Shown here: positions 9,146 to 18,900 of the stretch, piece after piece
Numbering within the stretch: position 1 is the first letter of the stretch
Layout: the number at the start of each line of letters is the position of its first letter
NCBI GenBank assembly: GCA_029821735.1
Contig: JALGSU010000016.1
Coordinates: 48,981-112,980, forward strand
DNA: 64,000 nt
Direction: 5' to 3'
Source: Candidatus Zipacnadia bacterium
Lineage (GTDB): Bacteria; Armatimonadota; Zipacnadia; Zipacnadales; UBA5352
Notes under the pieces: generated by a model
Databases searched by the model: none
What the model was told of the DNA's origin: nothing
The model's input: only the letters and a program-made list of their open reading frames with translations
Position numbers and translations under genes: made by a program

Positions 9146-11285
9146 GCGTGAGCCCGAGCGCATACTTCTTGGCCCAGTCGCAGCGCAGAAAGTCGCGCTT
9201 CGCCCAGCACGAGTCGCCGGCGCACTCGCTCTCATCGCCGCACAGTGCCTGCACGGGGCAGGCGCTGATGCACGGTGCCGCACAGCCCTCGCAGGGCGCG
9301 AAGCCCTCGGTCGTCGAAGCCGTCGGCTCGATCGGCGCATCGGTCACGATCGCAACGTAGCGCACGCACACGTCATCGTTCGGGGTGATGACAAAGCCGC
9401 CCCTGCCGATGACCCCGAGACCGGCGGCCGCGGCCGCGAAGCGGTTGCTGAAGATGTCCGGCGTGTCAAAACGCGGGTTCTCGGTCATTGAGCCAGTGCC
9501 GCACAGATCGTACGTGATGGCCGCGCGGAAGCCCCGGTGCTCCAGTTCGCGGGCGATCATCAGCGCGTCCACCCCCAGGTCGCGGATGATCTGGTACTGA
9601 CTGAAGGCATAGGGCCCGGCGGCGTCAGCGGGTGGCTCGCCGGCGCGCGTGAGGTTCTGGTCCGGGTAGACCATCCCCAGCACGACGACCGATTCTGCGC
9701 CCTCGATCCAGTCGCTCGGCCCGACCACGCGCGCGTTCTCGCGCGGCTTGATGGTCACCTCGGGCTGCCCGTGGATGGGACCGCTGAGCACCACATTTAT
9801 CTTCAGTTCGTCCTCGTTGACCACAGCCTTGAGTTGCTCCGCGATCTCATCGAGGGCAGAGGCGGGCGCAACTCCGATCAGATCCGCGCCATGCTCGCCA
9901 ATGATCTGATGCATCTCCATCGTGTCGGGCGGGGCGGACTCATGGTGGCAGACCAGACTCGCGCAGGTCGGTTGCAGCGGCGCCTGGGTCAGTATCACAC
10001 TGACCTGCAAACGTCCGCCGAAGTCCTCCGGCGACATGCCCGCGACCGCCGCCGCTTCATCAGCGGGCAGCTTGGTTCTCACGGCCGTGTAATACCCGAA
10101 GCGCTCCAGTTCCCGGGCGATGTCCAAGTGCATGTGGGCGAGCGTCTGCCTCACTCCGAGGGCGGTCGCCTGACAGGGCTCACCCGCAGGGCCGCAGGCG
10201 CTCGGGTCCGAATCCGCAGGCCAGTCCATACCAACGATGACGGCCGAGCGGCAGTCGGGCAAGTGTGGCTCGGTTTCGATGCCCGCTTCGTGAAGTTGCG
10301 CGGCCGAAACCACCGCGAAGCTCGCCATGCGCGCCTCCACCGCCATTTTTCGGATGCGCTCGGTTATGGACCGATTAGCGGGCGCATCCTCGGCCACTTC
10401 CTTGAGCCCACTGCCATTTCGCAGGTGCGGCGGACGGCAGTATTTCAGGCATGGGCCCTGGACGCCTCCGCGTCTACCGTGCTCGGCCAGGAACTCCAAG
10501 ATGACCTCTTCGGTCACGACTTCGGGGATCTCCACATCATCTATGGTCAGACCGAAGTGCTCGCTCCACGCGCAACGCCACATGTTCTTGTCGGCGTAGC
10601 GGAGCTCCTTGCCCCCTACATTGAGGACGATCTCGCCGTTCACCTCATGGGCCAGCGCGCCGCCGCACAGCTCGTCGCACTTGGCGATGCAGATCCCGCA
10701 GTGATCGCACAGAGGCGCCCCGTCATACATCGGGTCCGCGATCAGCGGGGCGTCGGTCATCATGCAGCAAAAGCGCTGCCAAGTGCCAAATTCGGGGGTC
10801 ATGAGCAGCCCGTGATAGCCCATCTCGCCCAGCCCACAGGCAGCGGCGGCGTGGATGTCCGACAGGTCGGGGCCGAAGGGCCGCGTCACATCCTTGTAGG
10901 GCCGGAAGCGCCAGATATTCGTGGCCGCAATGGTCAGCGCGTGGTGGCCCTCACGCTCCAGCCAGCGCCCCAGGTGGAACTGAATGTACTCCAGCCGTTC
11001 GTTCATGTCGCTCTGCACAGTGTAAGGGCCCTGGTCATAGGCCGTCGGTATGCCGCCCAACTCAACGCAGGCATTCGGGTGATGGATGGCGACGACCACC
11101 ACGTTGCGGCAGTCCGGCCAGTGGCCATCGGGGCGCATCTGATCGGGGGCCTGCGCCCACCGCTCAACGGGCCCCACACCCACCAGGTCCGCGCCCAGTT
11201 CCAAGGCTTTGGACTTGAGCGTGGAGGTCAGGGCTTCGCTTGCCGCTCGCTCGTCGTCGCACATCGGGGTCATCTCGGCGCTCAT
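9096..11285 (-). CDS. Multi-module 4Fe-4S protein related to epoxyqueuosine reductase QueG
   Basis: 729 residues as read; about 760 if the frame break near 9143 is repaired. Residues 1-300 form one QueG-like module (GADLVGVGPVERW ... GYHGLLMTPEFGTWQRF ... cysteine cluster CDHCGICIAKCDELC). Residues ~300-440 repeat the start of such a module (ARMASFAVVSAAQLHEAGI ... DCRSAVIVGMDWP) without its cysteine cluster. Residues ~440 onward form a second complete module (GADLIGVAPASALDEI ... GVIGRGGFVITP ... CEGCAAPCISACPVQALC). QueG reduces epoxyqueuosine in tRNA with cobalamin, but this tandem form is unlike normal single-module QueG, so I assign only a redox, perhaps corrinoid-linked, function. The ATG overlaps the stop of the nucleotidyltransferase (TGATG). 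Confidence 0.75.
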   Translation of the reverse strand: MSAEMTPMCDDERAASEALTSTLKSKALELGADLVGVGPVERWAQAPDQMRPDGHWPDCRNVVVVAIHHPNACVELGGIPTAYDQGPYTVQSDMNERLEYIQFHLGRWLEREGHHALTIAATNIWRFRPYKDVTRPFGPDLSDIHAAAACGLGEMGYHGLLMTPEFGTWQRFCCMMTDAPLIADPMYDGAPLCDHCGICIAKCDELCGGALAHEVNGEIVLNVGGKELRYADKNMWRCAWSEHFGLTIDDVEIPEVVTEEVILEFLAEHGRRGGVQGPCLKYCRPPHLRNGSGLKEVAEDAPANRSITERIRKMAVEARMASFAVVSAAQLHEAGIETEPHLPDCRSAVIVGMDWPADSDPSACGPAGEPCQATALGVRQTLAHMHLDIARELERFGYYTAVRTKLPADEAAAVAGMSPEDFGGRLQVSVILTQAPLQPTCASLVCHHESAPPDTMEMHQIIGEHGADLIGVAPASALDEIAEQLKAVVNEDELKINVVLSGPIHGQPEVTIKPRENARVVGPSDWIEGAESVVVLGMVYPDQNLTRAGEPPADAAGPYAFSQYQIIRDLGVDALMIARELEHRGFRAAITYDLCGTGSMTENPRFDTPDIFSNRFAAAAAGLGVIGRGGFVITPNDDVCVRYVAIVTDAPIEPTASTTEGFAPCEGCAAPCISACPVQALCGDESECAGDSCWAKRDFLRCDWAKKYALGLTHGRARARRPDHGGGHR

Positions 11286-11980
11286 CAATTGTCAGCTCCC
11301 ATTAATTCATTAGCCGCCGCCAGATCCGACAGTCGGCCCACGTCATGCCAGTAAGCGTTCTCATCCACGAAGCCACGCACCAGTCGGCCCGCGGCGATCA
11401 TCTCGGGGAACACGTCATTCGAAAAGTCCCGGCCCGGTCCGCACCAGTCAAGCGCCGACCGGTTGATCGCGAACACTGCCGCGTTGCACGCTGCCTGCAG
11501 CGGTGGCTTCTCCACAAAGGACGCCACTCGCCCATCCTCCGCCAACTGCGCGATTCCCGTGTGCACGCGCACCCCCGTCACCAGACCCACCGTCACGTCC
11601 GCGCCATGTGCTTTGTGCTCGGCGACCAACTCACCAATGTCCAGATCGGTGAGGATGTCCCCGTAATGTACTAGAAGGTTCTCCTCACCTCGCAGCATTG
11701 CCCCCATCCGAGCCACTTCGCCCGCCGTACCGAGAGGCTCCTCATTAACACTGTACTCCAGCGACATGCCCCATCGGGAACCGTCGCCAAAGTAGTGCGC
11801 CACCTGCTCGGCGTGCAGCGACAGCGCGACGATCGCCTCGGTGAACCCATGGGCGCGCAGCTTACCGAGGATGTGCTCGAGCATCGGCTTACCCGCCACC
11901 GGCACCATGGCCTTGGCCACGTACGAAGTCAGCGGGCGCATCCGCGTGGCATGACCGGCACACAGAACGATGGCTTTCAT
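11285..11980 (-). CDS. Sugar-1-phosphate nucleotidyltransferase (NTP-transferase family)
   Basis: 231 residues, the length of a single Rossmann-type transferase domain without a C-terminal beta-helix. The N-terminal nucleotide loop reads KAIVLCAGHATRMRPLT and the sugar-phosphate region KAMVPVAGKPMLEHIL. Further motifs are EEPLGTAGEV, LVHYGDILTDLD (metal-binding Asp) and FVEKPP. The sequence resembles mannose-1-phosphate guanylyltransferase/HddC-type enzymes; the nucleotide cannot be decided. First gene of a minus-strand unit, coupled to the 4Fe-4S protein and the GHMP kinase. Confidence 0.85.
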   Translation of the reverse strand: MKAIVLCAGHATRMRPLTSYVAKAMVPVAGKPMLEHILGKLRAHGFTEAIVALSLHAEQVAHYFGDGSRWGMSLEYSVNEEPLGTAGEVARMGAMLRGEENLLVHYGDILTDLDIGELVAEHKAHGADVTVGLVTGVRVHTGIAQLAEDGRVASFVEKPPLQAACNAAVFAINRSALDWCGPGRDFSNDVFPEMIAAGRLVRGFVDENAYWHDVGRLSDLAAANELMGADN

Positions 11981-12288
11981 GCGCCCCTACACATCCTTTC
12001 GTAACCCGACCTCCCAAGGCGATCGACAAGACCGCTGGCGCGTCATTCCGCCAACGCGGCCCGAACACCTGCATAAGCCGCCTCTGAGCGGCGCAAAAGG
12101 CGCTATAGGGCCGTTCTTTGCCTACTCGGTCCTCGCACCCAACCATCGACCCTCTCTTGACGGTGCGGTGTCTTTCCGCTAAAATACCTAAACCCGTGTG
12201 TACCCGTAGATTCGGCGCGAGCCCTTCTCTGGTACCACGAACCTGCACATTGATGTTCACAACCTGCTCTTCCGAAGGGGGTCGTCGA
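11981..12288. other. Divergent intergenic region
   Basis: 308 bases between the minus-strand nucleotidyltransferase and the plus-strand acidic membrane protein. It contains the plus-strand promoter at 12157-12185 and a short GC-rich inverted repeat (GCCGC ... GCGGC) near 12077-12092. I found no convincing minus-strand promoter and no open frame with a ribosome site. Confidence 0.5.
12157..12185 (+). promoter_or_regulatory. Sigma70-type promoter
   Basis: TTGACG (12157-12162), 17-base spacer, TAAAAT (12180-12185). Both boxes match 5 of 6. It points at the gene starting at 12289 and predicts a leader of about 100 bases. Confidence 0.6.
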
Positions 12289-13065
12289 ATGTCCGTCGAG
12301 GACGAACTGACCGAGGAAGAAACCTCTGAAGAGGTCGTTGACGAGGATGTCGATCTCGAGGACGACGATATTCTCGCTGCCGAGGTAGAGGTGCCCCAGG
12401 GCGGTGGCTGTAGCGCCGGAACCTGGGTCATTATCCTGCTCATTGTGGCGGCGCTGGTCTACGTGGGAGTATGGCAGGTCAAGAAGAACGCTTCCGAGCG
12501 GGCCGAACGCGATCGGACGAACCGGTCGGAGATCCGCTCGACCATGCTGCATGAGATCGCTGGCGACCTGAACACCGTCGACACCCGCCTGCAGCAGGGC
12601 GACATCGCCGGGGCCATCGATTCCCTCAACCAGATGGACTACAAGCTCGGCGCTGTGCAGACCGAAGCTTCCCGCGCGACTGACCTGGACGCGGCGGCCG
12701 GAATCGGTGAGATGCGTCAGAGCATCGCCACGGCCACCAAAGATATCCAGGCCGAATACGAGGCGCTTCAGGCGTCCGCACAGGGGCATGTAGGCGAGAT
12801 ACGCTCAGCTATGGGCATCCCCAATCCCGTGATCCCCGTTGACGAAGGCGCGGACGTACCGGCAGTCGACGAGCCCGTTGGCGAGCCGCCCGTCGCGCCC
12901 GCCGGTGAAGAGCTGCCCGCGGTCGAAGAGCCCGTAGACCCGGTCGCGCCCGAGGGCGACCCGGTTGCCGAGCCCGTCGTTGACGAGCCCGCAGCCGAGG
13001 AAGTGCCCCCGCCCGCGCCGCCTGGCGGGCCCGAAACAGACCCGCTAATGCCGCCTGCGGGCTAG
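12289..13065 (+). CDS. Acidic single-pass membrane protein with proline-rich tail
   Basis: 258 residues; I do not recognise a family. Residues 1-35 are extremely acidic. Residues 44-64 (GTWVIILLIVAALVYVGVWQV) are one transmembrane helix followed by KKN. Residues 65-170 look helical and may form a coiled coil. Residues 175-258 are a low-complexity tail rich in Pro, Glu, Val and Asp. ATG 12289 was chosen because AAGGGGG precedes it by 7-8 bases and the acidic N-terminus begins there; the frame is open further upstream. The Lys-positive side next to the helix suggests the tail may be cytoplasmic, but orientation is ambiguous. A promoter precedes it and a hairpin follows it. Confidence 0.75.
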   Translation: MSVEDELTEEETSEEVVDEDVDLEDDDILAAEVEVPQGGGCSAGTWVIILLIVAALVYVGVWQVKKNASERAERDRTNRSEIRSTMLHEIAGDLNTVDTRLQQGDIAGAIDSLNQMDYKLGAVQTEASRATDLDAAAGIGEMRQSIATATKDIQAEYEALQASAQGHVGEIRSAMGIPNPVIPVDEGADVPAVDEPVGEPPVAPAGEELPAVEEPVDPVAPEGDPVAEPVVDEPAAEEVPPPAPPGGPETDPLMPPAG

Positions 13066-13102
13066 AAGCCGCAGTTGCTGAGCATAGTCTCATCCGCAAT
13101 CA

Positions 13103-13133
13103 ACCGGCGGGGTGCCGTCGGCACCTCGCCGGT
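13103..13133 (+). terminator. Hairpin after the acidic membrane protein gene
   Basis: ACCGGCGGGGTGCC (13103-13116) pairs with GGCACCTCGCCGGT (13120-13133) with one mismatch and a 3-base loop. It lies 38 bases after the stop. No T-run follows. The remaining bases to 13277 hold no other signal I can support. Confidence 0.5.
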
Positions 13134-13277
13134 AACTCGTACTCGTGGCGGGCAACATATCACTGTTCGCATCTGCACACTCGCCCTGGGGCCCCATTGC
13201 TCCAGGGCATAGCCATCCATATCAGTCGGCAGGCCGTGCAAACCTAGGAGCACCCAAACAGTTAGGACAGGCGATCT

Positions 13278-14618
13278 ATGGCTTCTGGCAGCAAGAAAGC
13301 CGCAGCACTCATCGCCGATCTCCGCGCCAAGAGTTCAGCATCCCGCGACCAGGTGATACAGGAACTTGTCGAGGTCGGTCCCTCGGCCGTGCCTGCCCTC
13401 GCCATCGCACTTGCCCACAAAGACTACAAGGTCAGGATGGCTGCCGCTGACGCACTCGGCGTGATCGGCAGCGAGGACGCTATTCCCCCGCTCATCGAGG
13501 CGCTCTCTGACTCGAGCAAGAACACTCAGGCCGCTGCCGCTCAAGCCCTCGCATCCATCGGTGACGGGGCCGTCCCTGCCCTCCTCGACGCCCTCATCGG
13601 CACCGACCAGGCTGCCCGGAAGTGGGCCGCCGAGGCGCTCGGCAGTATCGGCGACACCTCCGTCGCTCAAGAGTTGATGGCGCGCCTCAACGACCAAAAC
13701 GTCGAAGTCCAGCGTGCCGCCGTCACCGCGCTGGGCGATCTCAAGAGCAAGCGCGCCATAGATCCGCTCATCGACGTCCTGAACTCCGATAACGTCGACC
13801 TGGCCAAAGCTGCCGCCGAGGCCCTCGGCAAGATCCGCAGCCCCATCGCGATCGAGCCGCTCATCCTCGCCCTCAGTTCATCCAGCATCGACGTCCGCCG
13901 ATGCGCCTCTGAATCGCTCGTGCGGGTCGGCAGCAAGTCCGTGCCCAAGCTTACGGAAGCCGTCGCCGAGGGCGACAGTGTCGTGCGGCGGTGGGGCGTC
14001 GAGATCCTCGGACATATTGGCGATGGCCGCGCGCAGGCGCTGCTTGTCGAATGTCTCGAGGACGAGGACGGGAGAGTTGTTCGCTACGCCGCCGTCGCCC
14101 TCGGGGGACTTGGCAGCGAGGCCAGCATCAAGCACCTCGCCCCGCTTCTGCACCACGACAACAAGGACATCCGATACGCCGCCGTCGAGGGGCTCGCCGG
14201 CACCGGCAGCTACAAGGCGGTCAAACACGTTGCCGAATGCCTCAAGGACGAAGACTGGGTCGTGCGTCTGACCGCCGCCTGCGCTCTGGGTGAGATCGGC
14301 AGCCGAACCTGTCTCGAGCCGCTGCTCGACGCCCTCGCCGATACCGAGTGGAGCGTGCGACGCCACGCTGCCATCGGCCTCGGTCGCGTCGGTGTCAAAA
14401 AACGTGCCTTCGAAGCCCTCGTCGCCGCGCTTGAAGACCCGAAGGAACTCGTCCGCTCCGCCGCGGCCAGTGCCCTCGCTGACCTCGAGGCCGAAGAGGC
14501 CATAGATGACCTGCAGAAGCTCATGCGCGACGACGACAACAAGGTCGTCAGCGCCGCCCGCGACGCGCTCATCCGTCTGGGCGTAGACCTTGAGGACGAG
14601 GCCGAAGACCAGCGCTAA
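13278..14618 (+). CDS. HEAT-repeat (PBS-lyase-type) protein
   Basis: 446 residues made almost entirely of about 13 tandem HEAT-like repeats of ~31 residues, each of the form 'VR.AAA.ALG.IGD..A...L...L.D' (for example RMAAADALGVIGSEDAIPPL). Such alpha-solenoids usually act as protein-binding scaffolds; the related lyases attach bilins in cyanobacteria, which is not implied here. No signal peptide or membrane segment, so it is probably cytoplasmic. AGGA lies about 11 bases before the ATG. It follows the acidic membrane protein on the same strand after a hairpin. Confidence 0.88.
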   Translation: MASGSKKAAALIADLRAKSSASRDQVIQELVEVGPSAVPALAIALAHKDYKVRMAAADALGVIGSEDAIPPLIEALSDSSKNTQAAAAQALASIGDGAVPALLDALIGTDQAARKWAAEALGSIGDTSVAQELMARLNDQNVEVQRAAVTALGDLKSKRAIDPLIDVLNSDNVDLAKAAAEALGKIRSPIAIEPLILALSSSSIDVRRCASESLVRVGSKSVPKLTEAVAEGDSVVRRWGVEILGHIGDGRAQALLVECLEDEDGRVVRYAAVALGGLGSEASIKHLAPLLHHDNKDIRYAAVEGLAGTGSYKAVKHVAECLKDEDWVVRLTAACALGEIGSRTCLEPLLDALADTEWSVRRHAAIGLGRVGVKKRAFEALVAALEDPKELVRSAAASALADLEAEEAIDDLQKLMRDDDNKVVSAARDALIRLGVDLEDEAEDQR

Positions 14619-14678
14619 CTCCCCCTGCCGGCCACGCCAGCACCCCTTTGATCGCCCACTGACCGGGGCCCGCTCAGC

Positions 14679-14707
14679 TTGCCTTTTGGAGGGTGATGTC
14701 GTATAAT
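14679..14707 (+). promoter_or_regulatory. Sigma70-type promoter before the lipoprotein gene
   Basis: TTGCCT (14679-14684), 17-base spacer, TATAAT (14702-14707). The -10 box is perfect and the -35 box matches 4 of 6. It could drive the lipoprotein gene and, by read-through, dnaE and the his genes, as no hairpin separates them. Confidence 0.6.
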
Positions 14708-14792
14708 CGCCGCGCCTCACCGGGCGTCATTTGTGTGCTCGGATGTCCTTCAGGCTTTGGTGGTATTTGCTCTCTGAAGGGGTTGATCGCTC

Positions 14793-15821
14793 GTGAAGCG
14801 ACTGCTGATTCTGTCCTCCTGCGCCGCGCTGGTCATGCTTCTCGGCTGCGAAATCGCGCCTCCGGGAACTACCCCCGGTTCAGGCGGCTCTGCGGGTGCA
14901 GGGGCTGGTCAAATGAGCCAGGAACAGGTTGCGGTCCTAGAGGACATCAAGAGAATCCAGAGCCAGACCGGACAATCCCTCGAGGCACTCGCTCAGGGAT
15001 TCCAAGCGGCCGAACAGCGCGCACTCGCTGAGCAGGGCCTCCCCGGTATCGTCGAGGACATCGCCGCCGCCAATGCTGTCCTCGCGGATGCTACTGCGGC
15101 CGCCCAGGTGGAGAAGGACACCGACGCCGCCGCTGCTCTGGCCCGCTTGCGGGGCATCGCCGACTCCATGATCGCCGAGCTGCCCGCCCGACTCGTCGCC
15201 CGTCACTGTGAGCGAGCGCTCGTCTATCTGCACCTCGATACGCCCAAAATCACCGAGGCTTCGGCCGAGCTCACCACTGCATATGACATCGTGCGCGTGG
15301 ACGACCCCGCGGTTGTTCAGGAGTTGCTCAATCAGGCCAAGAGCCATCTTGCCCGGGGCGATACCGTCAATGCCGCTCGGGTGATCGAGGGCACTATTGC
15401 CAAGGCTGCCGGCGATAGGGGCACGGCCATGCTCATGCAGATGGCCGCTGGCCTGGACGGTGCCGACGCCGCTCTCCAGCGCCGGGCCTGGCCCGTCCTC
15501 AAGGCCGAGTTGGCTGAGATAGACCGCGTGCTCGACGCCCTCAGCGGAAAGGTCCACTTCAGCGAAAGTATGGCGGGCATCCAGCCGCCACCTGCTCCCG
15601 CAGCTGACGCCGCGGGCACGACCACTGATGCCGGGGAAACCACTGAAGCTGCCGGAGCTGGCGCTGCCGCTGCCACTCCCGCACCCACCGCCCCTGCCCA
15701 GCCGGGGCCCGCACCCGCGACCGCTCCCGTGGCAACAGGCGATGTGGCTGCGCCAGCACCCGCCACTGCGCCACGTGCCACCGAGGCACCCGCGCCGCCG
15801 GCTCCGGTTGCGCCGCAATAG
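14793..15821 (+). CDS. Lipoprotein with Ala/Pro/Thr-rich tail
   Basis: 342 residues from a GTG. The N-terminus (MKRLLILSSCAALVMLLGC) is a type II signal peptide with lipobox LLGC and lipidated Cys19, so the protein is membrane-anchored outside the cytoplasm. Residues ~45-255 are Ala-rich helices, possibly TPR-like or coiled-coil, and residues ~258-342 are a low-complexity Ala/Pro/Thr linker. No family recognised. The tail resembles cell-wall-spanning linkers. It sits 81 bases before dnaE with no terminator between them. Confidence 0.8.
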   Translation: MKRLLILSSCAALVMLLGCEIAPPGTTPGSGGSAGAGAGQMSQEQVAVLEDIKRIQSQTGQSLEALAQGFQAAEQRALAEQGLPGIVEDIAAANAVLADATAAAQVEKDTDAAAALARLRGIADSMIAELPARLVARHCERALVYLHLDTPKITEASAELTTAYDIVRVDDPAVVQELLNQAKSHLARGDTVNAARVIEGTIAKAAGDRGTAMLMQMAAGLDGADAALQRRAWPVLKAELAEIDRVLDALSGKVHFSESMAGIQPPPAPAADAAGTTTDAGETTEAAGAGAAAATPAPTAPAQPGPAPATAPVATGDVAAPAPATAPRATEAPAPPAPVAPQ

Positions 15822-15902
15822 CCTGAGTGGCGCACCACAATCCAGCACAACTCGCGTACCCGGGCCCGACTGGCCCTGAACACGGATTCGAGAGCAGGCG
15901 AG

Positions 15903-18900
15903 ATGAGCCCATCGACCCCGCCCTTCGTGCATTTGCACGTACACACTGAATACAGCCTCCTCGACGGCGCCGTTTCGCTGCCGAAGCTGTGCCCACGCGT
16001 CGCTGAACTCGGCATGCCAGCCGTGGCGATGACCGATCACGGCGTCATGTACGGTGCCATCGACTTCTACAAGTCCGCCCACGAGGTCGGCGTCAAGCCC
16101 ATCATCGGCTGCGAGGTCTACGTCGCTCCCCGCACCCGCCACGATCGCGACCCGCGCAAGGACCGATCGGCCTACCACCTCGTCCTCCTCGCCGAGAACC
16201 ATCTCGGCTACACCAATCTCGTGAAGCTCGCCTCACTCGCCTCTCTCGAGGGGCAGTACTACAACCCGCGGGTGGACCTTGAGCTTCTCACACAATACCA
16301 CGAGGGCCTCATCGCCCTCAGCGCCTGTCCCGCCGGCGAACTCGGGCGCAAGATCCAGAACGGCAACACCGATGGCGCGCGCGAGTTCATCGCCACCTAT
16401 CGCGACCTCTTTGGCACCGAGAACTTCTTCCTCGAGATACAGGATCACGGCCTCGAGATCGAGAAGGTCACCAACCCCGGCATCATCGCGCTGTCGGAGG
16501 AAACTGGCGTGCCGCTTGTCGCCACCAACGACGTCCACTACCTGTTGCGCGAGGACGCTCGCTACCACGACGTCCTGCTCTGCATCCAGACCAACGCCCT
16601 GCGCAGCGACGAGAACCGCATGTCGCTCGACACCGAGCAGTTCTACCTGCGCTCCGCCGAGGAGATGGCGGCACTCTTCCCCGACCACCTCGACGCACTC
16701 GCCCGCACTGCCGAAATCGCGGAGCGCTGCAACGTCGAGCTGGAGCTGGGCAACCTCCGCCTGCCCGACTACGAGACGCCCGACGGGCAGGACTTGGACA
16801 CCCACCTCCGCGAACTGTGCGAGAAGGGCGTTATCGAGCGCTACGGCGAGCGGCGCCCCGATGTGATGGAGCGCCTGAACTACGAACTCGAGATCCTCAA
16901 ACAGACCCACTATGCCGGCTACTTTCTCATCGTCGCTGACCTCTGCCGCGAGGGTCGCGAGCGGGGCATGCTGATCGGTCCGGGCAGAGGTTCAGCGACG
17001 GGCAGCATCGTCGGCTATCTGCTCGGCATCGTGCAACTTGATCCGATCAAATACGGGCTGCTCTTCGAGCGCATGCTCAACCCGGAACGCGCCAGCCCGC
17101 CTGACATTGACCTTGACTTCCCCGATGATCGTCGCCAGGAGATCATCGATTACTGCAAGGACAAGTGGGGCGACGATCACGTCGCTCAGGTCATCACCTT
17201 CAACACGCTCGGGGCACGCGCGGCCATCCGCGATGTAGCGCGCGTGCTTGAGGTGCCACTGGAGAAAGCCGACCGGCTCGCCAAACTCGCTCCCAGCGGA
17301 CCCAAAGCGCCCACGCTCATGGAGGTCCGTGACGAGGGCGGCGAACTCAATGACATCTGCGATCAGGACGCCCAGGCCGCCGAGGTGCTCGACCACGCTG
17401 AGCATCTTGAGGGACTCGCCCGACACTGCTCCGTGCACGCCGCAGCGGTTGTGGTCTCCGACGAGCCGCTGATGAACCGCGTCCCCCTGCGGCGAGACGA
17501 CAAGGCCAGCATGCCCGTCACTCAGTACGCCATGCACCCGGTCGAGGACGTAGGCCTCGTCAAGATCGACTTTCTCGGCCTCAGGACCCTGCAAGTGGTC
17601 CAGAAGTGCGTCGACATGGTGCGAGAGCGGCACGGCGTTGACATCGAGCCCTACTCCATGGCCCTCGATGACCCGAAGACCTATGAGATGCTTTCCGAGG
17701 GCGACACGGACGCGGTCTTCCAGCTCGAAAGCGATGGTATGCGCCGCGTCCTGCGTGACCTGCAACCATCCGAGTTCAACCACATCATCCAGATGATCGC
17801 GCTCTACCGCCCCGGGCCCCTCAAGTTCGCCGACGAGATGTGCCAGGGCCGCCACGGGGCTCCCATCCAGTACGCGCACCCGAAGATGCAGCCAATCCTG
17901 GAGGAGACCTACGGGGTCATCCTGTACCAGGAGCAGGTCATGCGCATCACCACTGATCTCGCCGGCTTCACCATGCCCCAATCCGAGATCATCATGCGCG
18001 CCATGGCCAAGAAGGACCACGATAAGATGGCGACGATGAAGCCCCTGTTCATTCAGGGCTGCATCGACAACGGCATCGCCCAGTCCGTTGCCATGGACAT
18101 CTTCCAGAAGATGGAGACGTTCTCCGACTACGGTTTCAACAAGTCTCACTCCACTGGCTACGGCCTCGTGGTGTATTGGACCGCCTACCTGAAGGCCAAC
18201 TATCCGGCCGAGTTCATGGCCGCTCACCTGAGCACGTTCATGGACCACGCCGAGGACGTCGCCCGTTACGTTGCCTCCTGCAAACGCATGGGCCTCACCG
18301 TCGTCGCCCCATCAGTCAACGCCTGCAACGCCGACTTTGGCGTCGACGATCAGGGCCGCGTTACCTACGGTCTGGCCGGTATCAAGAACTTCGGCCGCAA
18401 CACCGCCGAGGGCATTCAGCGCGAGCGTCAGGAGAACGGCCCTTACCGCGGTCTCGGAGACTTCTGCTCACGCCTCCCGTCACAGGCCGCTCCTCAATCC
18501 GCGGTCCAGCTCCTCATTCAGGTCGGCGCCTTCGACGAGTTCGGCGAGCGTGCCGGGCTACTGACCGTGCTGCCAGCCGCGTTCGCCGCCGGCAAGAAGC
18601 GCCAGGCCGACATCGCGGTCGGGCAGAACTCGCTCTTCGGCGGCGGCGACGATGAGCAGATGGATCAGGAGATCCCGCTGCCGGACGTCGCTCCGCTGTC
18701 AGACCAGGAGAAGCTTAAAGCCGAGAAAGAATTCCTCGGCGTTTACATTTCTGAGCACCCGCTCGACAAAGCCAGTGAGCGTCTCGAGGAGTGCACTACC
18801 GCCGATCTCGCCGAGTTGGCCGAGTTCCCCGACGGCCAGGAACTCGTCGTCGGCGGCATGGTCACTTCACTCAAGCCCCTGACTACGCGCAAGGGCGACC

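Noticed and set aside
9537..11354. 605-residue plus-strand open frame
   Set aside because: Antisense shadow of the QueG-like gene; no ribosome site, Arg/His-rich composition and no recognisable motif.
12103..12789. 228-residue minus-strand open frame
   Set aside because: Opposite the acidic membrane protein, whose promoter, ribosome site and membrane helix are better evidence.
16992..18248. 418-residue minus-strand open frame
   Set aside because: Lies wholly inside dnaE, which is unambiguous.
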